Counted from the stretch's first letter, positions 44,614 through 53,812 are shown. The stretch is DNA of 64,000 nt from an uncultured SAR86 cluster bacterium (GCA_902627055.1 CACOHS010000001.1:186001-250000), one strand, 5' to 3'. The notes: generated from the sequence alone by a model not told the origin. A program made the numbers and translations.

Positions 44614-45483
44614 ATGTTAAAAGTTCAAACCGGTCAAATAGTAGAGTTCTACTCAAACTCTTGTTTGGTGTTGGCAAATGGCAAAAATTTTAAATGCAAG
44701 ATACAAGGTAGAATCAATCTTGTTGTCGGAGATTTTGTTGAAATAGAACCATTAATGGGAGCCGATAATTTTCAAGCATTAGTAAAAAAGAGGCTAGCTA
44801 GGTCATCAATTCTTTACAAATCCAGAGAAAATAAAAAAAAACCCATTGCTTCAAATATTTCTCATATTGGAATCTTAGTAACTAAAAGTCCTAAGACAGG
44901 CCTGGACTTTATTGATAAATGGATAGCTATTTCCATTAACGCATCGATTAAGCCTTTCATCGTATTTAATAAAATAGATTCACTAGAAGAAAATGCATTC
45001 TCGAAAGAGAAGAATATCTATGAAAATATAGGAATAAAAGCGTTTGAAATTTCTGCAAAATTTTCAACACATTTAAACTACCTAGAAGAATTTCTTACAA
45101 AAAAAACTACCATATTTGTTGGTAATTCTGGCTCTGGGAAATCAACCCTTGCTTCAGCTATTACTGGAAAAGAAATTCTATCTAGAGATTTGTCTAACAA
45201 TCAAGGGGTTCACACAACCTCTGTTTCAACTCTATATAGTACTAATGATATGCAGCTTATTGACTCTCCCGGAGTAAGAGATGTAAGCCTGGATCATTTA
45301 GAGCCAAAGAAAATTATTCGAGGTTTTGCAGAAATATTTAATTTTTCAAAAAAGTGTGAATTTCCAAATTGTAATCATAAAAATGATCAAGGATGTGCAG
45401 TAATGGAGGCATTAAGAAATGGCGAAATTGAAGAAAGTAGATACAATAATTTTATAGTTTTAAGTCAAAAAAAAATTAAATGA
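44614..45483 (+). CDS. rsgA: small ribosomal subunit biogenesis GTPase RsgA
   Basis: 289 residues from the ATG at 44614; a GTG at 44596 would add six residues but sits where the promoter for the divergent pair is expected. N-terminal OB fold (about 1-60), circularly permuted GTPase with G4 NKIDS before G1 VGNSGSGKSTLAS and G3 DSPGVRD, and a C-terminal zinc knuckle with Cys/His (CEFPNCNHKNDQGC). Checks 30S maturation. The C-terminus is shorter than in E. coli (350 residues). ATGA overlap couples it with ubiE. Confidence 0.94.
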   Translation: MLKVQTGQIVEFYSNSCLVLANGKNFKCKIQGRINLVVGDFVEIEPLMGADNFQALVKKRLARSSILYKSRENKKKPIASNISHIGILVTKSPKTGLDFIDKWIAISINASIKPFIVFNKIDSLEENAFSKEKNIYENIGIKAFEISAKFSTHLNYLEEFLTKKTTIFVGNSGSGKSTLASAITGKEILSRDLSNNQGVHTTSVSTLYSTNDMQLIDSPGVRDVSLDHLEPKKIIRGFAEIFNFSKKCEFPNCNHKNDQGCAVMEALRNGEIEESRYNNFIVLSQKKIK

Positions 45484-46214
45484 ATGATAAAACACATTTT
45501 GGCTTCCAAGAGGTTGAGATAAGCAAGAAAGCGGAGCATGTTGGCGATGTTTTTCATTCCGTTGCTGAAGAGTATGATTTGATGAATGATGTGATGTCAT
45601 TTGGTCTTCATAGGCTGTGGAAGAAAATCCTTATTGAGCTTGCTGAGCTAAATGGAAACTCTGTAGTGCTTGATATTGCAAGTGGAACTGCTGATATACC
45701 CAAACTTATCAGTGAAGAATTTAAATCTGCATCAATCCATGTAACTGATATCAATGCATCAATGCTTGTTAGGGGGAGGGAGAGATCTCTAAATGAGAAT
45801 TTTTTTCATAATTGTGCTTTTGTTTTAGCATCAGGTGAAGAGCTTCCTTATCAAGATAATTCTTTTGATTTAGTGACAGTTGGATTTGGGATTAGAAATT
45901 TCACCGATAAACTAAATGGATTGAAAGAGATGAGAAGAGTTTTGAGACCAAATGGTACTTTATTAATTTTAGAATTTTCAAAACCAACGAATTCTTTTTT
46001 TTCTAAAATATATGACTGGTATTCATTTAAAATAATCCCTAAATTAGGAAGTTTTTTTGCAAATGACTCTGAGAGTTACCAATATCTTGCTGAATCAATC
46101 AGGATGCATCCAGACCAAGAAGAATTGAGAAATATGATCTTAGATGCAGGATTTGAGAAATGTAAATTTTACAATCTACAAAATGGGATCGTAGCAATTC
46201 ATCAAGCAAAATAA
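45480..46214 (+). CDS. ubiE: ubiquinone/menaquinone C-methyltransferase
   Basis: 244 residues. SAM-dependent methyltransferase motif I VLDIASGTADIPKL, the UbiE signatures YDLMNDVMSFGLHRLWK and LLILEFSKPTNSFFSKIYDWYSF. Methylates the benzoquinol ring of the ubiquinone precursor. It is the first of the ubiE-ubiJ-ubiB-tatABC run, as in E. coli, where ubiJ also sits between ubiE and ubiB. Confidence 0.97.
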   Translation: MNDKTHFGFQEVEISKKAEHVGDVFHSVAEEYDLMNDVMSFGLHRLWKKILIELAELNGNSVVLDIASGTADIPKLISEEFKSASIHVTDINASMLVRGRERSLNENFFHNCAFVLASGEELPYQDNSFDLVTVGFGIRNFTDKLNGLKEMRRVLRPNGTLLILEFSKPTNSFFSKIYDWYSFKIIPKLGSFFANDSESYQYLAESIRMHPDQEELRNMILDAGFEKCKFYNLQNGIVAIHQAK

Positions 46215-46712
46215 ATGAGCATATCGCTGAATAAACTTTTCATGGAGATAAGCTCTGTATCTCCAGGCCTCTTGAAAAAGGTTGAGGGCTTATATCCTTT
46301 GAAATTTAATATTGAGATTTCTGCTTTGCCAGATGTTTCTTTGACCTTGAGTAGCGATGATCAAAAACTTAATTTTTTTAAACATCAAGATCCACAATTT
46401 TCGCTGAGATTAGATATTTTTGAAGCACTAAATGCCTTGAAAAACAAACAGGTCCCAACAAAATGTATTTCAGGTGACATTGAAACTGCTATTGTATTTT
46501 TTGGAGCAATTGCAAATTCCGACATTGATATTGAGTTTCTTGTTTATAAATATTTTGGAGATATTCCTACTATACTGTTAAAAAAAATGTTTGTTAAATC
46601 CTCAAAAAAAGAGTCCATAGAAGATAATGATCAAATAAATAAGCTTCTTAAGTCCTTAAGAGATATCTCGATAAGGCTTGACAGAATCGAACAAGAATTT
46701 TCTAATCAATGA
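46215..46712 (+). CDS. ubiJ: ubiquinone biosynthesis accessory factor UbiJ (SCP2 domain)
   Basis: 165 residues, starting one base after ubiE (stop TAA then ATG). The region LKFNIEISALPDVSLTLSS and the ISGDIETAI stretch fit the SCP2 sterol-carrier-like lipid-binding fold, with a C-terminal coiled coil (LLKSLRDISIRLDRIEQEF). In E. coli UbiJ binds ubiquinone precursors within the soluble Ubi complex together with UbiK, which is encoded at 63031-63270 here. Assignment relies heavily on position. Confidence 0.88.
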   Translation: MSISLNKLFMEISSVSPGLLKKVEGLYPLKFNIEISALPDVSLTLSSDDQKLNFFKHQDPQFSLRLDIFEALNALKNKQVPTKCISGDIETAIVFFGAIANSDIDIEFLVYKYFGDIPTILLKKMFVKSSKKESIEDNDQINKLLKSLRDISIRLDRIEQEFSNQ

Positions 46713-48277
46713 ATATTATTCTTTCAATATTAGACTGCCTAAAAATTGTTATCCAATCTCTAAGATTTAGCGTTATCAATATTCCAATTGAAAACAGCAA
46801 CTCTTTACTCATTCGAATTCTTGGATTTTTAAATCCTTTTTTTATTTTTAATCGCAATATTCCACAAGGACTTAGGATAAAAAATTTTTTAGAAAGCCTT
46901 GGTCCCATGTTTATAAAATTCGGTCAATTGTTATCAACAAGAACTGACGTTGTTCCTTTAAATATAACCTCACATTTAAAAGAACTCACAGATCAATGTA
47001 AGCCCTTTTCAACGACCGAAGCAAAAGAAATTATTGAAAAAAGTTTAAACATAAAAATTGACGAAATATTTGAAGATTTTGAAGAAATTCCATTGGCTGC
47101 AGCCTCTCTAGCTCAAGTCCACAAAGCAAAGCTCAAAACAACAAATGAAAAAGTAGTAATAAAAGTTTTAAGGCCTGGAATTCATAAGAAAGTTAAAAGA
47201 AATGTTAGGGTGATGAGAACTGCAGGTTTTTTAGTGAACTTTTTCTATCAAGACAGCAGTAGATTAAAACTAAATAATGTAATTGATGATTATGAAAAAA
47301 CAATTTTTAGAGAATTAGACTTAAAAGTTGAAGCAGCAAATACAACAGTTACCAAGAAAAACTTTACTGATTCTGATTTGCTTTTTATTCCAAAAGTTTT
47401 TTGGGACTATACAAGAGTAAATGTTTTAACACTTGAGGAAATTGATGGCATAGCTTGCACAGATATCGATTCAATGGATGAGCTTGGCATAGATAGAAAA
47501 GTTCTAGCAGAAAATGGAGTAAAAATTTTTCTGGATCAAGTTTTTAGGGATAATTTTTTTCATGCAGACATGCATCCTGGAAATATATTTGTCAGTAAGA
47601 AAAATATTGAGCAGCCAAGTTATATAGCTATTGATTGTGCAATAGTAGGCTCGCTTAGTAGAGAGGATCAATACAACCTAGCAAGGATGCTCCAAGCAAC
47701 TTTGAAACAAGACTACGAAAAGCTTTCCGAACTTTTTATAGGAGCAGGGTGGGTGTCTAGTCAAACAAATAAGGCAGAATTAGAGCAAGCATTAAGAGCT
47801 ACATGTGAGCCAATTTTTGAAAAGCCCCTTTCCGAAATAGAATTTGGAAGTCTATTGCTCTATTTATTTGATTCAACTCGACAGTTTGGCTTGTCAGTCC
47901 AGCCATCCTTGATTCTTCTGCAAAAAACACTTATTCACATTGAGGGTATGGGAAGAGAAATATATAAGGACCTTGATTTTTGGGGTTTAGCAGAACCTTA
48001 TTTGGATCAATGGATCAATAAACAATTTAGCCCAATCAAGTTAAAAGAATTTATAGAAAATAACCAATATGAAATTCTAGAAAAAGCATCCTCATTTCCA
48101 GGAGAAATTTTTGATCTTCTTGATAACATTAAATTCTTAGCTAATGATGGCAAAAAAAATGCTGAATTAGTAAAAATTCTTGAAACTGGACTTCAAAATC
48201 AGCGAAAATGGCAAAATCTAACTATACTTATTTTAATAGGCATTATTATGTATCTTCTTGGAACAATGTTGTCATGA
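46709..48277 (+). CDS. ubiB: ubiquinone biosynthesis kinase-like protein UbiB
   Basis: 522 residues (E. coli 546). Atypical protein-kinase-like fold: KxGQ-type motif KFGQLLSTRTDVVP, Ala-rich loop PLAAASLAQVHKAKL in place of the Gly-rich loop, KVLRPG, DNFFHADMHPGNIF catalytic region and AIDCAIVGSL. C-terminal hydrophobic segment (about 500-520) anchors it to the membrane. Required for ubiquinone synthesis, possibly as ATPase extracting lipid intermediates. It overlaps ubiJ by 4 bases. Confidence 0.96.
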   Translation: MNIILSILDCLKIVIQSLRFSVINIPIENSNSLLIRILGFLNPFFIFNRNIPQGLRIKNFLESLGPMFIKFGQLLSTRTDVVPLNITSHLKELTDQCKPFSTTEAKEIIEKSLNIKIDEIFEDFEEIPLAAASLAQVHKAKLKTTNEKVVIKVLRPGIHKKVKRNVRVMRTAGFLVNFFYQDSSRLKLNNVIDDYEKTIFRELDLKVEAANTTVTKKNFTDSDLLFIPKVFWDYTRVNVLTLEEIDGIACTDIDSMDELGIDRKVLAENGVKIFLDQVFRDNFFHADMHPGNIFVSKKNIEQPSYIAIDCAIVGSLSREDQYNLARMLQATLKQDYEKLSELFIGAGWVSSQTNKAELEQALRATCEPIFEKPLSEIEFGSLLLYLFDSTRQFGLSVQPSLILLQKTLIHIEGMGREIYKDLDFWGLAEPYLDQWINKQFSPIKLKEFIENNQYEILEKASSFPGEIFDLLDNIKFLANDGKKNAELVKILETGLQNQRKWQNLTILILIGIIMYLLGTMLS

Positions 48278-48293
48278 AGGATGGGAGAAAATT

Positions 48294-48479
48294 ATGGGAA
48301 TAGGCGGAATAAGTTTTTGGCAAATACTAATTATATTAGTTGTGATACTCGTTCTATTTGGTGGGAAGAAAATTAGAACTATGGGATCTGATTTAGGTGA
48401 GGGACTAAAGGGATTTAAGAAGGCCATAAAAGATGAAGATGCAGATAAAGAATCTGAATCTAAAAAAGACGATCAATAA
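48294..48479 (+). CDS. tatA: Sec-independent translocase subunit TatA
   Basis: 61 residues from the ATG at 48294, which has a good Shine-Dalgarno (GGGAG at 48283-48287); an upstream start inside ubiB would add a cysteine-rich extension and is rejected. The family start GIGGISFWQILIILVVILVLFGGKKI gives the single membrane helix, the hinge FGGKKIRTMGSDLGEGLKGF and amphipathic helix, then an acidic/lysine tail. Forms the pore-like oligomer for folded-protein export (written here as helix residues 2-24 and hinge). Confidence 0.95.
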   Translation: MGIGGISFWQILIILVVILVLFGGKKIRTMGSDLGEGLKGFKKAIKDEDADKESESKKDDQ

Positions 48480-48482
48480 AAA

Positions 48483-48728
48483 TTGTTACAAATAGGATTC
48501 CTTGAGATATTGATTATCCTGCTTGTTGGGATAGTCCTAATTGGTCCAGAACAACTGCCTGGCTTCGTAAAATCTTTAATGAAAGCCCTTACTAGATTTC
48601 AAAACAAATTATTTGAATTTAGATCCTCTATAGAAAGAGATATTGGCGCTGAAGAACTTAAGCAAGATATTTTTAATGAGCTTAAAATGGAAGAATTTAA
48701 GAAGGAAGAAGATGAGCGATCCAAATGA
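48483..48728 (+). CDS. tatB: Sec-independent translocase subunit TatB
   Basis: 81 residues from a TTG at 48483, 3 bases after tatA. The start LQIGFLEILIILLVGIVL then GPEQLPGF is the TatB membrane helix and E/P hinge, aligned with the family start (F-D-I-G-F-S-E-L). At 81 residues it is much shorter than the 171 of E. coli; the C-terminal low-complexity tail is gone. Binds twin-arginine signals with TatC. Confidence 0.92.
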   Translation: MLQIGFLEILIILLVGIVLIGPEQLPGFVKSLMKALTRFQNKLFEFRSSIERDIGAEELKQDIFNELKMEEFKKEEDERSK

Positions 48729-49428
48729 GATGTCCTATATTGAGCATTTAAAAGAATTACGCTCGAGAATAATCAGAATGTTTTTTTTCTCTGGCTTGAT
48801 CCTTTTATGTTGCCTTCCCTTTACTAATATTATTTATCTGTTCGTTTCTTCGCCAATGATTGACCTTCTGCCTTCCGGAAGCTCTATGATTGCTACTGAG
48901 GTAGCCTCACCCTTCATCGCTCCACTGAGAATAACTGTTTATACTGCGTTATTAATATCTGTTCCTTATTTTTTTATTGAGCTATGGGGTTTTATCTCTC
49001 CAGGATTGTATAAAAAAGAAAAAGCTTTTGTTATACCTCTTATCATCTCTTCGATCATTCTTTTTTATACTGGGATCGTATTTGCATACTTGGTTGTTAA
49101 TCCAATTATTTTAAGTTTCTTTATTTCAGCAGCCCCAGATTCTATTCAGGTGATGACAGATATTAATAAATACTTAGATTTTATTTTGAAATTATTCTTT
49201 GCTTTTGGTATTGCTTTTGAAATTCCAATAGCCACATTTCTTGTTATCAATACAGGGTTAATTTCTAAAGATCGAATAAAAAAATTGAGGCCATATTTAA
49301 TTATTAGTTTTTTTGTTGTGGGAATGTTTCTAACTCCTCCAGATATCTTTTCTCAGTTATTTCTAGCCATACCAATGTGGCTTCTTTTTGAGTTAGGGTT
49401 ACTAATATCTAGGGATCCAACAAATTAA
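48712..49428 (+). CDS. tatC: Sec-independent translocase subunit TatC
   Basis: 238 residues from the ATG at 48712, preceded by GAAGGAAG; earlier in-frame starts lie deep in tatB and add no conserved sequence. The conserved cytoplasmic start MSYIEHLKELRSRI and six membrane helices follow, with the family FWGF-like IELWGFISPGLYKKEK and the PPDIFSQLFLAIPMWLLFE end. It recognises the twin-arginine signal. It overlaps tatB by 17 bases; PhoD at 42425 is a likely client. Confidence 0.96.
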   Translation: MSDPNEMSYIEHLKELRSRIIRMFFFSGLILLCCLPFTNIIYLFVSSPMIDLLPSGSSMIATEVASPFIAPLRITVYTALLISVPYFFIELWGFISPGLYKKEKAFVIPLIISSIILFYTGIVFAYLVVNPIILSFFISAAPDSIQVMTDINKYLDFILKLFFAFGIAFEIPIATFLVINTGLISKDRIKKLRPYLIISFFVVGMFLTPPDIFSQLFLAIPMWLLFELGLLISRDPTN

Positions 49429-50027
49429 TCTTTTGGAAAATCAACGTTTAGTCTTTCTATCCAGGTGTCCGATGAGGGCATTTTAGCTGACAAGATCATT
49501 TCTAAGAGATCTTTAGGATTTTTACTAACATGGATTTGTCTTTGATTTTCTTGAGATACAAACTCATCATCCACTGAACGTTGGAACCAATCTAAAAAAC
49601 CATTGTAGTAACCATTGGTATTCAATAAACCAACTGGTTTATTAATTCCTCCTAATTGATTGCTTACCATAACTTCAAGCAGCTCATCCATTGAGCCCAC
49701 TCCTCCGGGTAACACAATAAATGCATCGCTCATCTCTAAAAATTTTTCTTTTCTTTCAAATAGCGAATGAGTAATGATAATTTCATTTATGTTAGGGTTT
49801 GTTAATTCAAATTCATGCAGTGACTTTAGAGTGATTCCTGTAGCAGTTCCGCCATGCTTAATTGCTGTATCAGCAACGATCTTCATTAAACCAACATTAC
49901 CGCCACCAAAGATTACTTCAAGACCTTTTTCAGCAATCAACATACCGATTTGCTCTGCAGCAGTTTTGTAATTAGGGGATTTGCCGACATGTGCGCCACA
50001 GAAAACAGATATTTTTTTGATTGTCAT
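49425..50027 (-). CDS. LOG-family nucleotide phosphoribohydrolase
   Basis: 200 residues. The start SVFCGAHVGKSPNY, the Rossmann GGGNVGLMKIVADTA and the catalytic P-G-G-x-G-(T/S)-x-x-E block (LPGGVGSMDELLE, with Ser in place of Thr) define the lysine-decarboxylase-like/LOG (TIGR00730) family, which cleaves nucleoside monophosphates (AMP, cytokinin ribosides) to base and ribose-5-phosphate. It overlaps the acyl-CoA dehydrogenase gene by 4 bases and the convergent tatC stop by 4. Confidence 0.9.
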   Translation of the reverse strand: MTIKKISVFCGAHVGKSPNYKTAAEQIGMLIAEKGLEVIFGGGNVGLMKIVADTAIKHGGTATGITLKSLHEFELTNPNINEIIITHSLFERKEKFLEMSDAFIVLPGGVGSMDELLEVMVSNQLGGINKPVGLLNTNGYYNGFLDWFQRSVDDEFVSQENQRQIHVSKNPKDLLEMILSAKMPSSDTWIERLNVDFPKD

Positions 50028-51196
50028 GAAGGTAAGCCTAGAATGTGTTTAGAAATTATATTGAGCTGAACCTCAGAACTTCCTCCGGCAATAGTGTAGG
50101 CCTTTGAATAAAAAAAAGATTTAGCTATTTCTTTTTTTATGCCGCTACTGTTTTCAACAGCTTCTAACCCTCCGGCGCCAAGACTTGCTACATTTAGCTC
50201 CCATCTTGCTTGAGTCTCCTCTGTACTAATGTACTTCAATGAGAGCGCAGCAGGTGAAAAACCATTCTTTGATTCAATCTGAGTTCTTGCCATAGTTAAA
50301 TCAATTAAATGATTGCGCATCTCGTGTTTTTTTATTTTTTTAAGCAAATTAAGTTGTCCTGGAGCATTTAAAGCATCGCTAGTTTTAAAGGTTTCAATGG
50401 GCTCGATATCGACTGCCCCTTCGCTACCCATATCTGCCATCATGGTTCTCTCAAATTCAAGCAATCTTTTTGCAACTTTCCATCCATCATTTTCATCAGC
50501 GATTCTGTGGGACTCGCTAGCTTTTACATCATCAAAAAAAACCTGACAAAAGGGTGATTGTCCACTTAGTAATTTGATTGGCTTAATGTCAATCTTGGGT
50601 TGTTTTAAATTTATTAAAATAAAAGATATGCCGGCTTGTTTCTTTTCTGTTTTTGCGGTTCTTACCAAACAATACATCCAATCTGCCTTATTCGCCTCTG
50701 ATGTCCAGATTTTAGATCCGTTAATAATATATTCACCATCTATTAATTTTGCGGTAGTTGAAAGATTAGCTAAATCTGAACCAGCGCCAGGCTCAGAAAA
50801 GCCTTGGCACCACCAAATTTCTCCTCTTGAAATTTTAGGCAAAAACTCTTTTTTTTGATCTTCGGTTCCAAACTCTAAGATCACTGGTCCAAGCATTGAG
50901 ATGCCAAAGTTAATTTGTGCTGGACGGCAGCCGAAAAATTTGAGGCGACTTTTTAAAATTTTTGATTCTTCAAATGATAACCCTCCACCGCCATATTCCA
51001 CTGGCCATTCAGGAGTACACCATCCTTTTGACACCATTGCATCAAACCATACCCTAGAATCATGAGAAGGAAATTCAATACTTGAGGAAGCCCACACTTG
51101 CTCGCTTACAGGCATTGGAGTTCTCATAGACTGAGGACAATTATCTTTTATCCATGCATCGACTTCTTTTGTAAAGCTAGTTAATTTTTTTTCCAT
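50024..51196 (-). CDS. acyl-CoA dehydrogenase family protein
   Basis: 390 residues from the ATG at 51196 (MEKKLTSFTKEV). An in-frame start at 51265 would run 65 bases into dtd and adds no family sequence. FAD-binding segments WWCQGFSEPGAGSDLANL and IINGSKIWTSEANKADW are typical; the C-terminal helical domain ends with AGGSSEVQLNIISKHILGLP, the usual ACAD end. Alpha-beta dehydrogenation of acyl-CoA with electrons passed to ETF. Substrate length unknown; the long N-terminal domain with EYGGGGLSFEE fits the branched/steroid-type subgroup used in marine lineages. Confidence 0.9.
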   Translation of the reverse strand: MEKKLTSFTKEVDAWIKDNCPQSMRTPMPVSEQVWASSSIEFPSHDSRVWFDAMVSKGWCTPEWPVEYGGGGLSFEESKILKSRLKFFGCRPAQINFGISMLGPVILEFGTEDQKKEFLPKISRGEIWWCQGFSEPGAGSDLANLSTTAKLIDGEYIINGSKIWTSEANKADWMYCLVRTAKTEKKQAGISFILINLKQPKIDIKPIKLLSGQSPFCQVFFDDVKASESHRIADENDGWKVAKRLLEFERTMMADMGSEGAVDIEPIETFKTSDALNAPGQLNLLKKIKKHEMRNHLIDLTMARTQIESKNGFSPAALSLKYISTEETQARWELNVASLGAGGLEAVENSSGIKKEIAKSFFYSKAYTIAGGSSEVQLNIISKHILGLPS

Positions 51197-51200
51197 AGTT

Positions 51201-51638
51201 TTATATTTCAAACAAGAATGTAACTGGACCCTCATTAATAGACTGAATATCCATATCTGCTCCAAAAACTCCTGATTGAAAACGTATAGGAGAATCTGAA
51301 AGCCGTTTTAATAATAAATTATAAAGGGAATTAGCATTCTTGGAATCCAATGCTCTATGAAAACTAGCTTTATTGCCTTTTTCTGTAACTGCCGCCAATG
51401 TAAATTGACTAATTATTAACAACTCGCCCTCAACATTTTTTAGATTTAACGACATCTCATCATTTTCTCCACGAAAAATTGAAAAGCTTCCAATCTTATG
51501 AATAAATTTATCGATAACCTCATCTTTATCGTCTATTTCAAAGCAGACGTAAGCTAAAATGCCTTTTTTTATTGAAGCATGAGTTTCATTATTAATAATA
51601 ACTTTTGCAGATGAAACTCTCTGAGCTATTACTTTCAA
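51201..51638 (-). CDS. dtd: D-aminoacyl-tRNA deacylase
   Basis: 145 residues, the usual length. The start MKVIAQRVSSAKV, SQFTLAAVTEKGNKASFHRA (with the S-Q-x-T motif) and C-terminal GPVTFLFE containing the cross-subunit Gly-Pro (cis-Pro GP motif) are all present. Removes D-amino acids mischarged on tRNA. It lies 4 bases upstream of the acyl-CoA dehydrogenase gene and 13 bases after the aldolase gene on the same strand. Confidence 0.96.
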   Translation of the reverse strand: MKVIAQRVSSAKVIINNETHASIKKGILAYVCFEIDDKDEVIDKFIHKIGSFSIFRGENDEMSLNLKNVEGELLIISQFTLAAVTEKGNKASFHRALDSKNANSLYNLLLKRLSDSPIRFQSGVFGADMDIQSINEGPVTFLFEI

Positions 51639-51651
51639 CTATTTAATCAAA

Positions 51652-52662
51652 TTATTCTAAATCTAAGTTCCAAGCTCCATTTGCAGCAAGCTTATTCATC
51701 AAAGCTCTATGAGAAAGGGCTTCTTGAGCTTGAGGTACATTTTCCTCTTTTCCAAGCCATGCTTTTAGAGAAGGTTGCTGAAGAGCTCTTCCATAAGAAA
51801 AGCTTAGTTTCCAGGAAAATCCACCAATTTTATTCATGGCATCTAAATGAGCTGTAGCATTTACGTCAGATTGTCCCCCTGAAAGAAAAGTAATCCCGGG
51901 AAGATCTGATGGAACATTTTCCTTAAGGCATTGAACGGTCATTTCTGCCACCTCTTGAATTGATGCCTGAGGTTCAGCAATTGATCCAGAAGTTACCATG
52001 TTTGGTTTAAGAATTGTGCCTGCAATATTTACTCCTTGATCTTTTAAACATTTAAAAAGTGCACTCAATGATTTACTGGTTACCTCATAACACCTCTCAA
52101 TTGTGTGATTACCATCCATCAAAACTTCGGGCTCAACCATGGGCACCATATTATTATCTTGAACAATTTTTGCGTATCTAGCTAGAGCTTCCATGTTGGC
52201 TTGAATACATGCATCTGTTGGAATGTCATCAGATATTTTAATGACCGCTCTCCATTTAGTAAATTTTGCGCCAAGCATGAAATATTCTTTGCATCTCTCG
52301 TCTAGTCCATCAAGCCCTTGTGTTAAAGTTTCTTCTGGCGATGAGTCTAAAGGTGCAAGGCCTTTATCGACTTTTATGCCTGGCAAAGCTCCTTGATTCT
52401 CAATCAATTCAATAAGGGGGGTTCCATCTTTAGCACTCTGTCTTATCGTTTCATCAAATAAAATTACGCCCCCGATATTGTCTTTCATCCCACTCGATCT
52501 AAATAGCATCTCTCTATAATCACGCCTATTAGACTCAGTTGACTCGACTCCAATAGAATCAAATCGCTTCCCGCAGGTTGGATTACTCTCGTCTGCTGCC
52601 AAAATTCCTTTTCCATCTGAAACGATATATTCAGCTATTTCTTCTAATGTATTAAATGACAT
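51652..52662 (-). CDS. class I fructose-bisphosphate aldolase, eukaryote-like
   Basis: 336 residues. Close to the animal/plant class I type: GKGILAADESNPTCGKRF start block, the KFTKWRAVIKI strand with the active-site Lys, the VEPEVLMDG block and the Schiff-base lysine in AGTILKPNMVTSG near residue 217, then FLSGGQSD and FSYGRALQ. Metal-independent cleavage of fructose-1,6-bisphosphate. It replaces the class II enzyme that usually follows pgk in gammaproteobacteria. It is in the tkt-pgk-aldolase operon with 13-base gaps. C-terminal Tyr of the vertebrate enzyme is absent. Confidence 0.94.
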   Translation of the reverse strand: MSFNTLEEIAEYIVSDGKGILAADESNPTCGKRFDSIGVESTESNRRDYREMLFRSSGMKDNIGGVILFDETIRQSAKDGTPLIELIENQGALPGIKVDKGLAPLDSSPEETLTQGLDGLDERCKEYFMLGAKFTKWRAVIKISDDIPTDACIQANMEALARYAKIVQDNNMVPMVEPEVLMDGNHTIERCYEVTSKSLSALFKCLKDQGVNIAGTILKPNMVTSGSIAEPQASIQEVAEMTVQCLKENVPSDLPGITFLSGGQSDVNATAHLDAMNKIGGFSWKLSFSYGRALQQPSLKAWLGKEENVPQAQEALSHRALMNKLAANGAWNLDLE

Positions 52663-52675
52663 AATTCACTCCCTT

Positions 52676-53812
52676 TTAAAATTTAAAGCCTAAAGCAGAT
52701 AAAGATGGTAGCTCTTTTCCTTCCATAAATTCAAGAAAAGCTCCCCCTCCAGTTGAGCAATAGGAAATATTATTTTTTTCAATGAACATCTTTATGGCTA
52801 AAAGAGTTTCTCCACCGCCAGCAAGACTAAATGCGTTTGATGATGCAATTGCCTCAGCCAGATCTTTAGTCCCCAATGAAAAAGGTTGGCGTTCGAATAC
52901 ACCAATAGGACCGTTCCAAATAATTTTTTTTGCTTGAGTTATTTTTTTTAACACACCAGGGCTAAGAATTTGATCAAGAATCATCTCATCATGTTGCACT
53001 GAATTAACTTTAGCTATTCTTGTAATATTTGATTCAATATCTTTGCTTACAATCACTTCATCAGGCAATAAAATTTTGCCACTCTCAAGTAATTCTTTTG
53101 CTTCATTCAACATTGATTCCTCATAAAGAGAAAGTCCAATATTATGCCCTTGAGCTTTCAAAATGGTGTTGGTGATACCGCCTCCTGTCATGACGTCATC
53201 AGAAATTTTTGACAAATTTTTAATTACTTCTAATTTAGAAGATACTTTTGATCCTCCAACGATTGAAAGCATGGGTGAACTTTTTGAACTAATGGCTTGT
53301 TGAAGTGCATTTGTCTCATTTTCTAAGAGCAATCCGGCGCATGATACTTCAGAGGCTTTGATGGCTCCATAAGTTGATGCATGAGCGCGATGAGACGTCC
53401 CAAAAGCATCAAATACATAAACATCTGATATGTTTGACAGTTTTTTTCCAAGCTCTGCGTCATTCTCAAGCTCTCCTGGCAAAAATCTTATATTTTCAAT
53501 TAATGAAATATCTGATGAGAAGTTAACATCCTCTATTGATGAGAATAATTTAACCTGCTTATTTAAAATCTCTTCCAGTCTTTTAGCTACTGGTAAAAGA
53601 GAAAATTTGGAATCGAATACTCCTGATTTTGGCCTTCCAAAATGAGAAATTAGAATTATTTTTGTATTTTGAGCTAATAAATATTCCAAAGTAGGAATAA
53701 TTGCAATAATCCTTGTATCATCAAGGACTTTATCATTTTCAACAGGAACATTTAGATCAACTCGGAGAGTAATTGTCTTATTCAAGACATTTGTCTCAGA
53801 CAATTTTCTCAT
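52676..53812 (-). CDS. pgk: phosphoglycerate kinase
   Basis: 378 residues (family about 390). Signature RVDLNVPVENDKVLDDTRI at the start, HFGRP near residue 60, IENIRFLPGE, the GGSKVSSKLEVIKNL nucleotide part and GGGETLLAI end with the phosphate-binding TGGGAFLEFMEG. Converts 1,3-bisphosphoglycerate and ADP to 3-phosphoglycerate and ATP. It overlaps tkt by 4 bases. The gap gene that normally lies between tkt and pgk is absent. Confidence 0.97.
   Translation of the reverse strand: MRKLSETNVLNKTITLRVDLNVPVENDKVLDDTRIIAIIPTLEYLLAQNTKIILISHFGRPKSGVFDSKFSLLPVAKRLEEILNKQVKLFSSIEDVNFSSDISLIENIRFLPGELENDAELGKKLSNISDVYVFDAFGTSHRAHASTYGAIKASEVSCAGLLLENETNALQQAISSKSSPMLSIVGGSKVSSKLEVIKNLSKISDDVMTGGGITNTILKAQGHNIGLSLYEESMLNEAKELLESGKILLPDEVIVSKDIESNITRIAKVNSVQHDEMILDQILSPGVLKKITQAKKIIWNGPIGVFERQPFSLGTKDLAEAIASSNAFSLAGGGETLLAIKMFIEKNNISYCSTGGGAFLEFMEGKELPSLSALGFKF

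Noticed and set aside
51197-51265. Extended N-terminus of the acyl-CoA dehydrogenase
   Set aside because: It runs into dtd and adds a hydrophobic stretch absent from the family.
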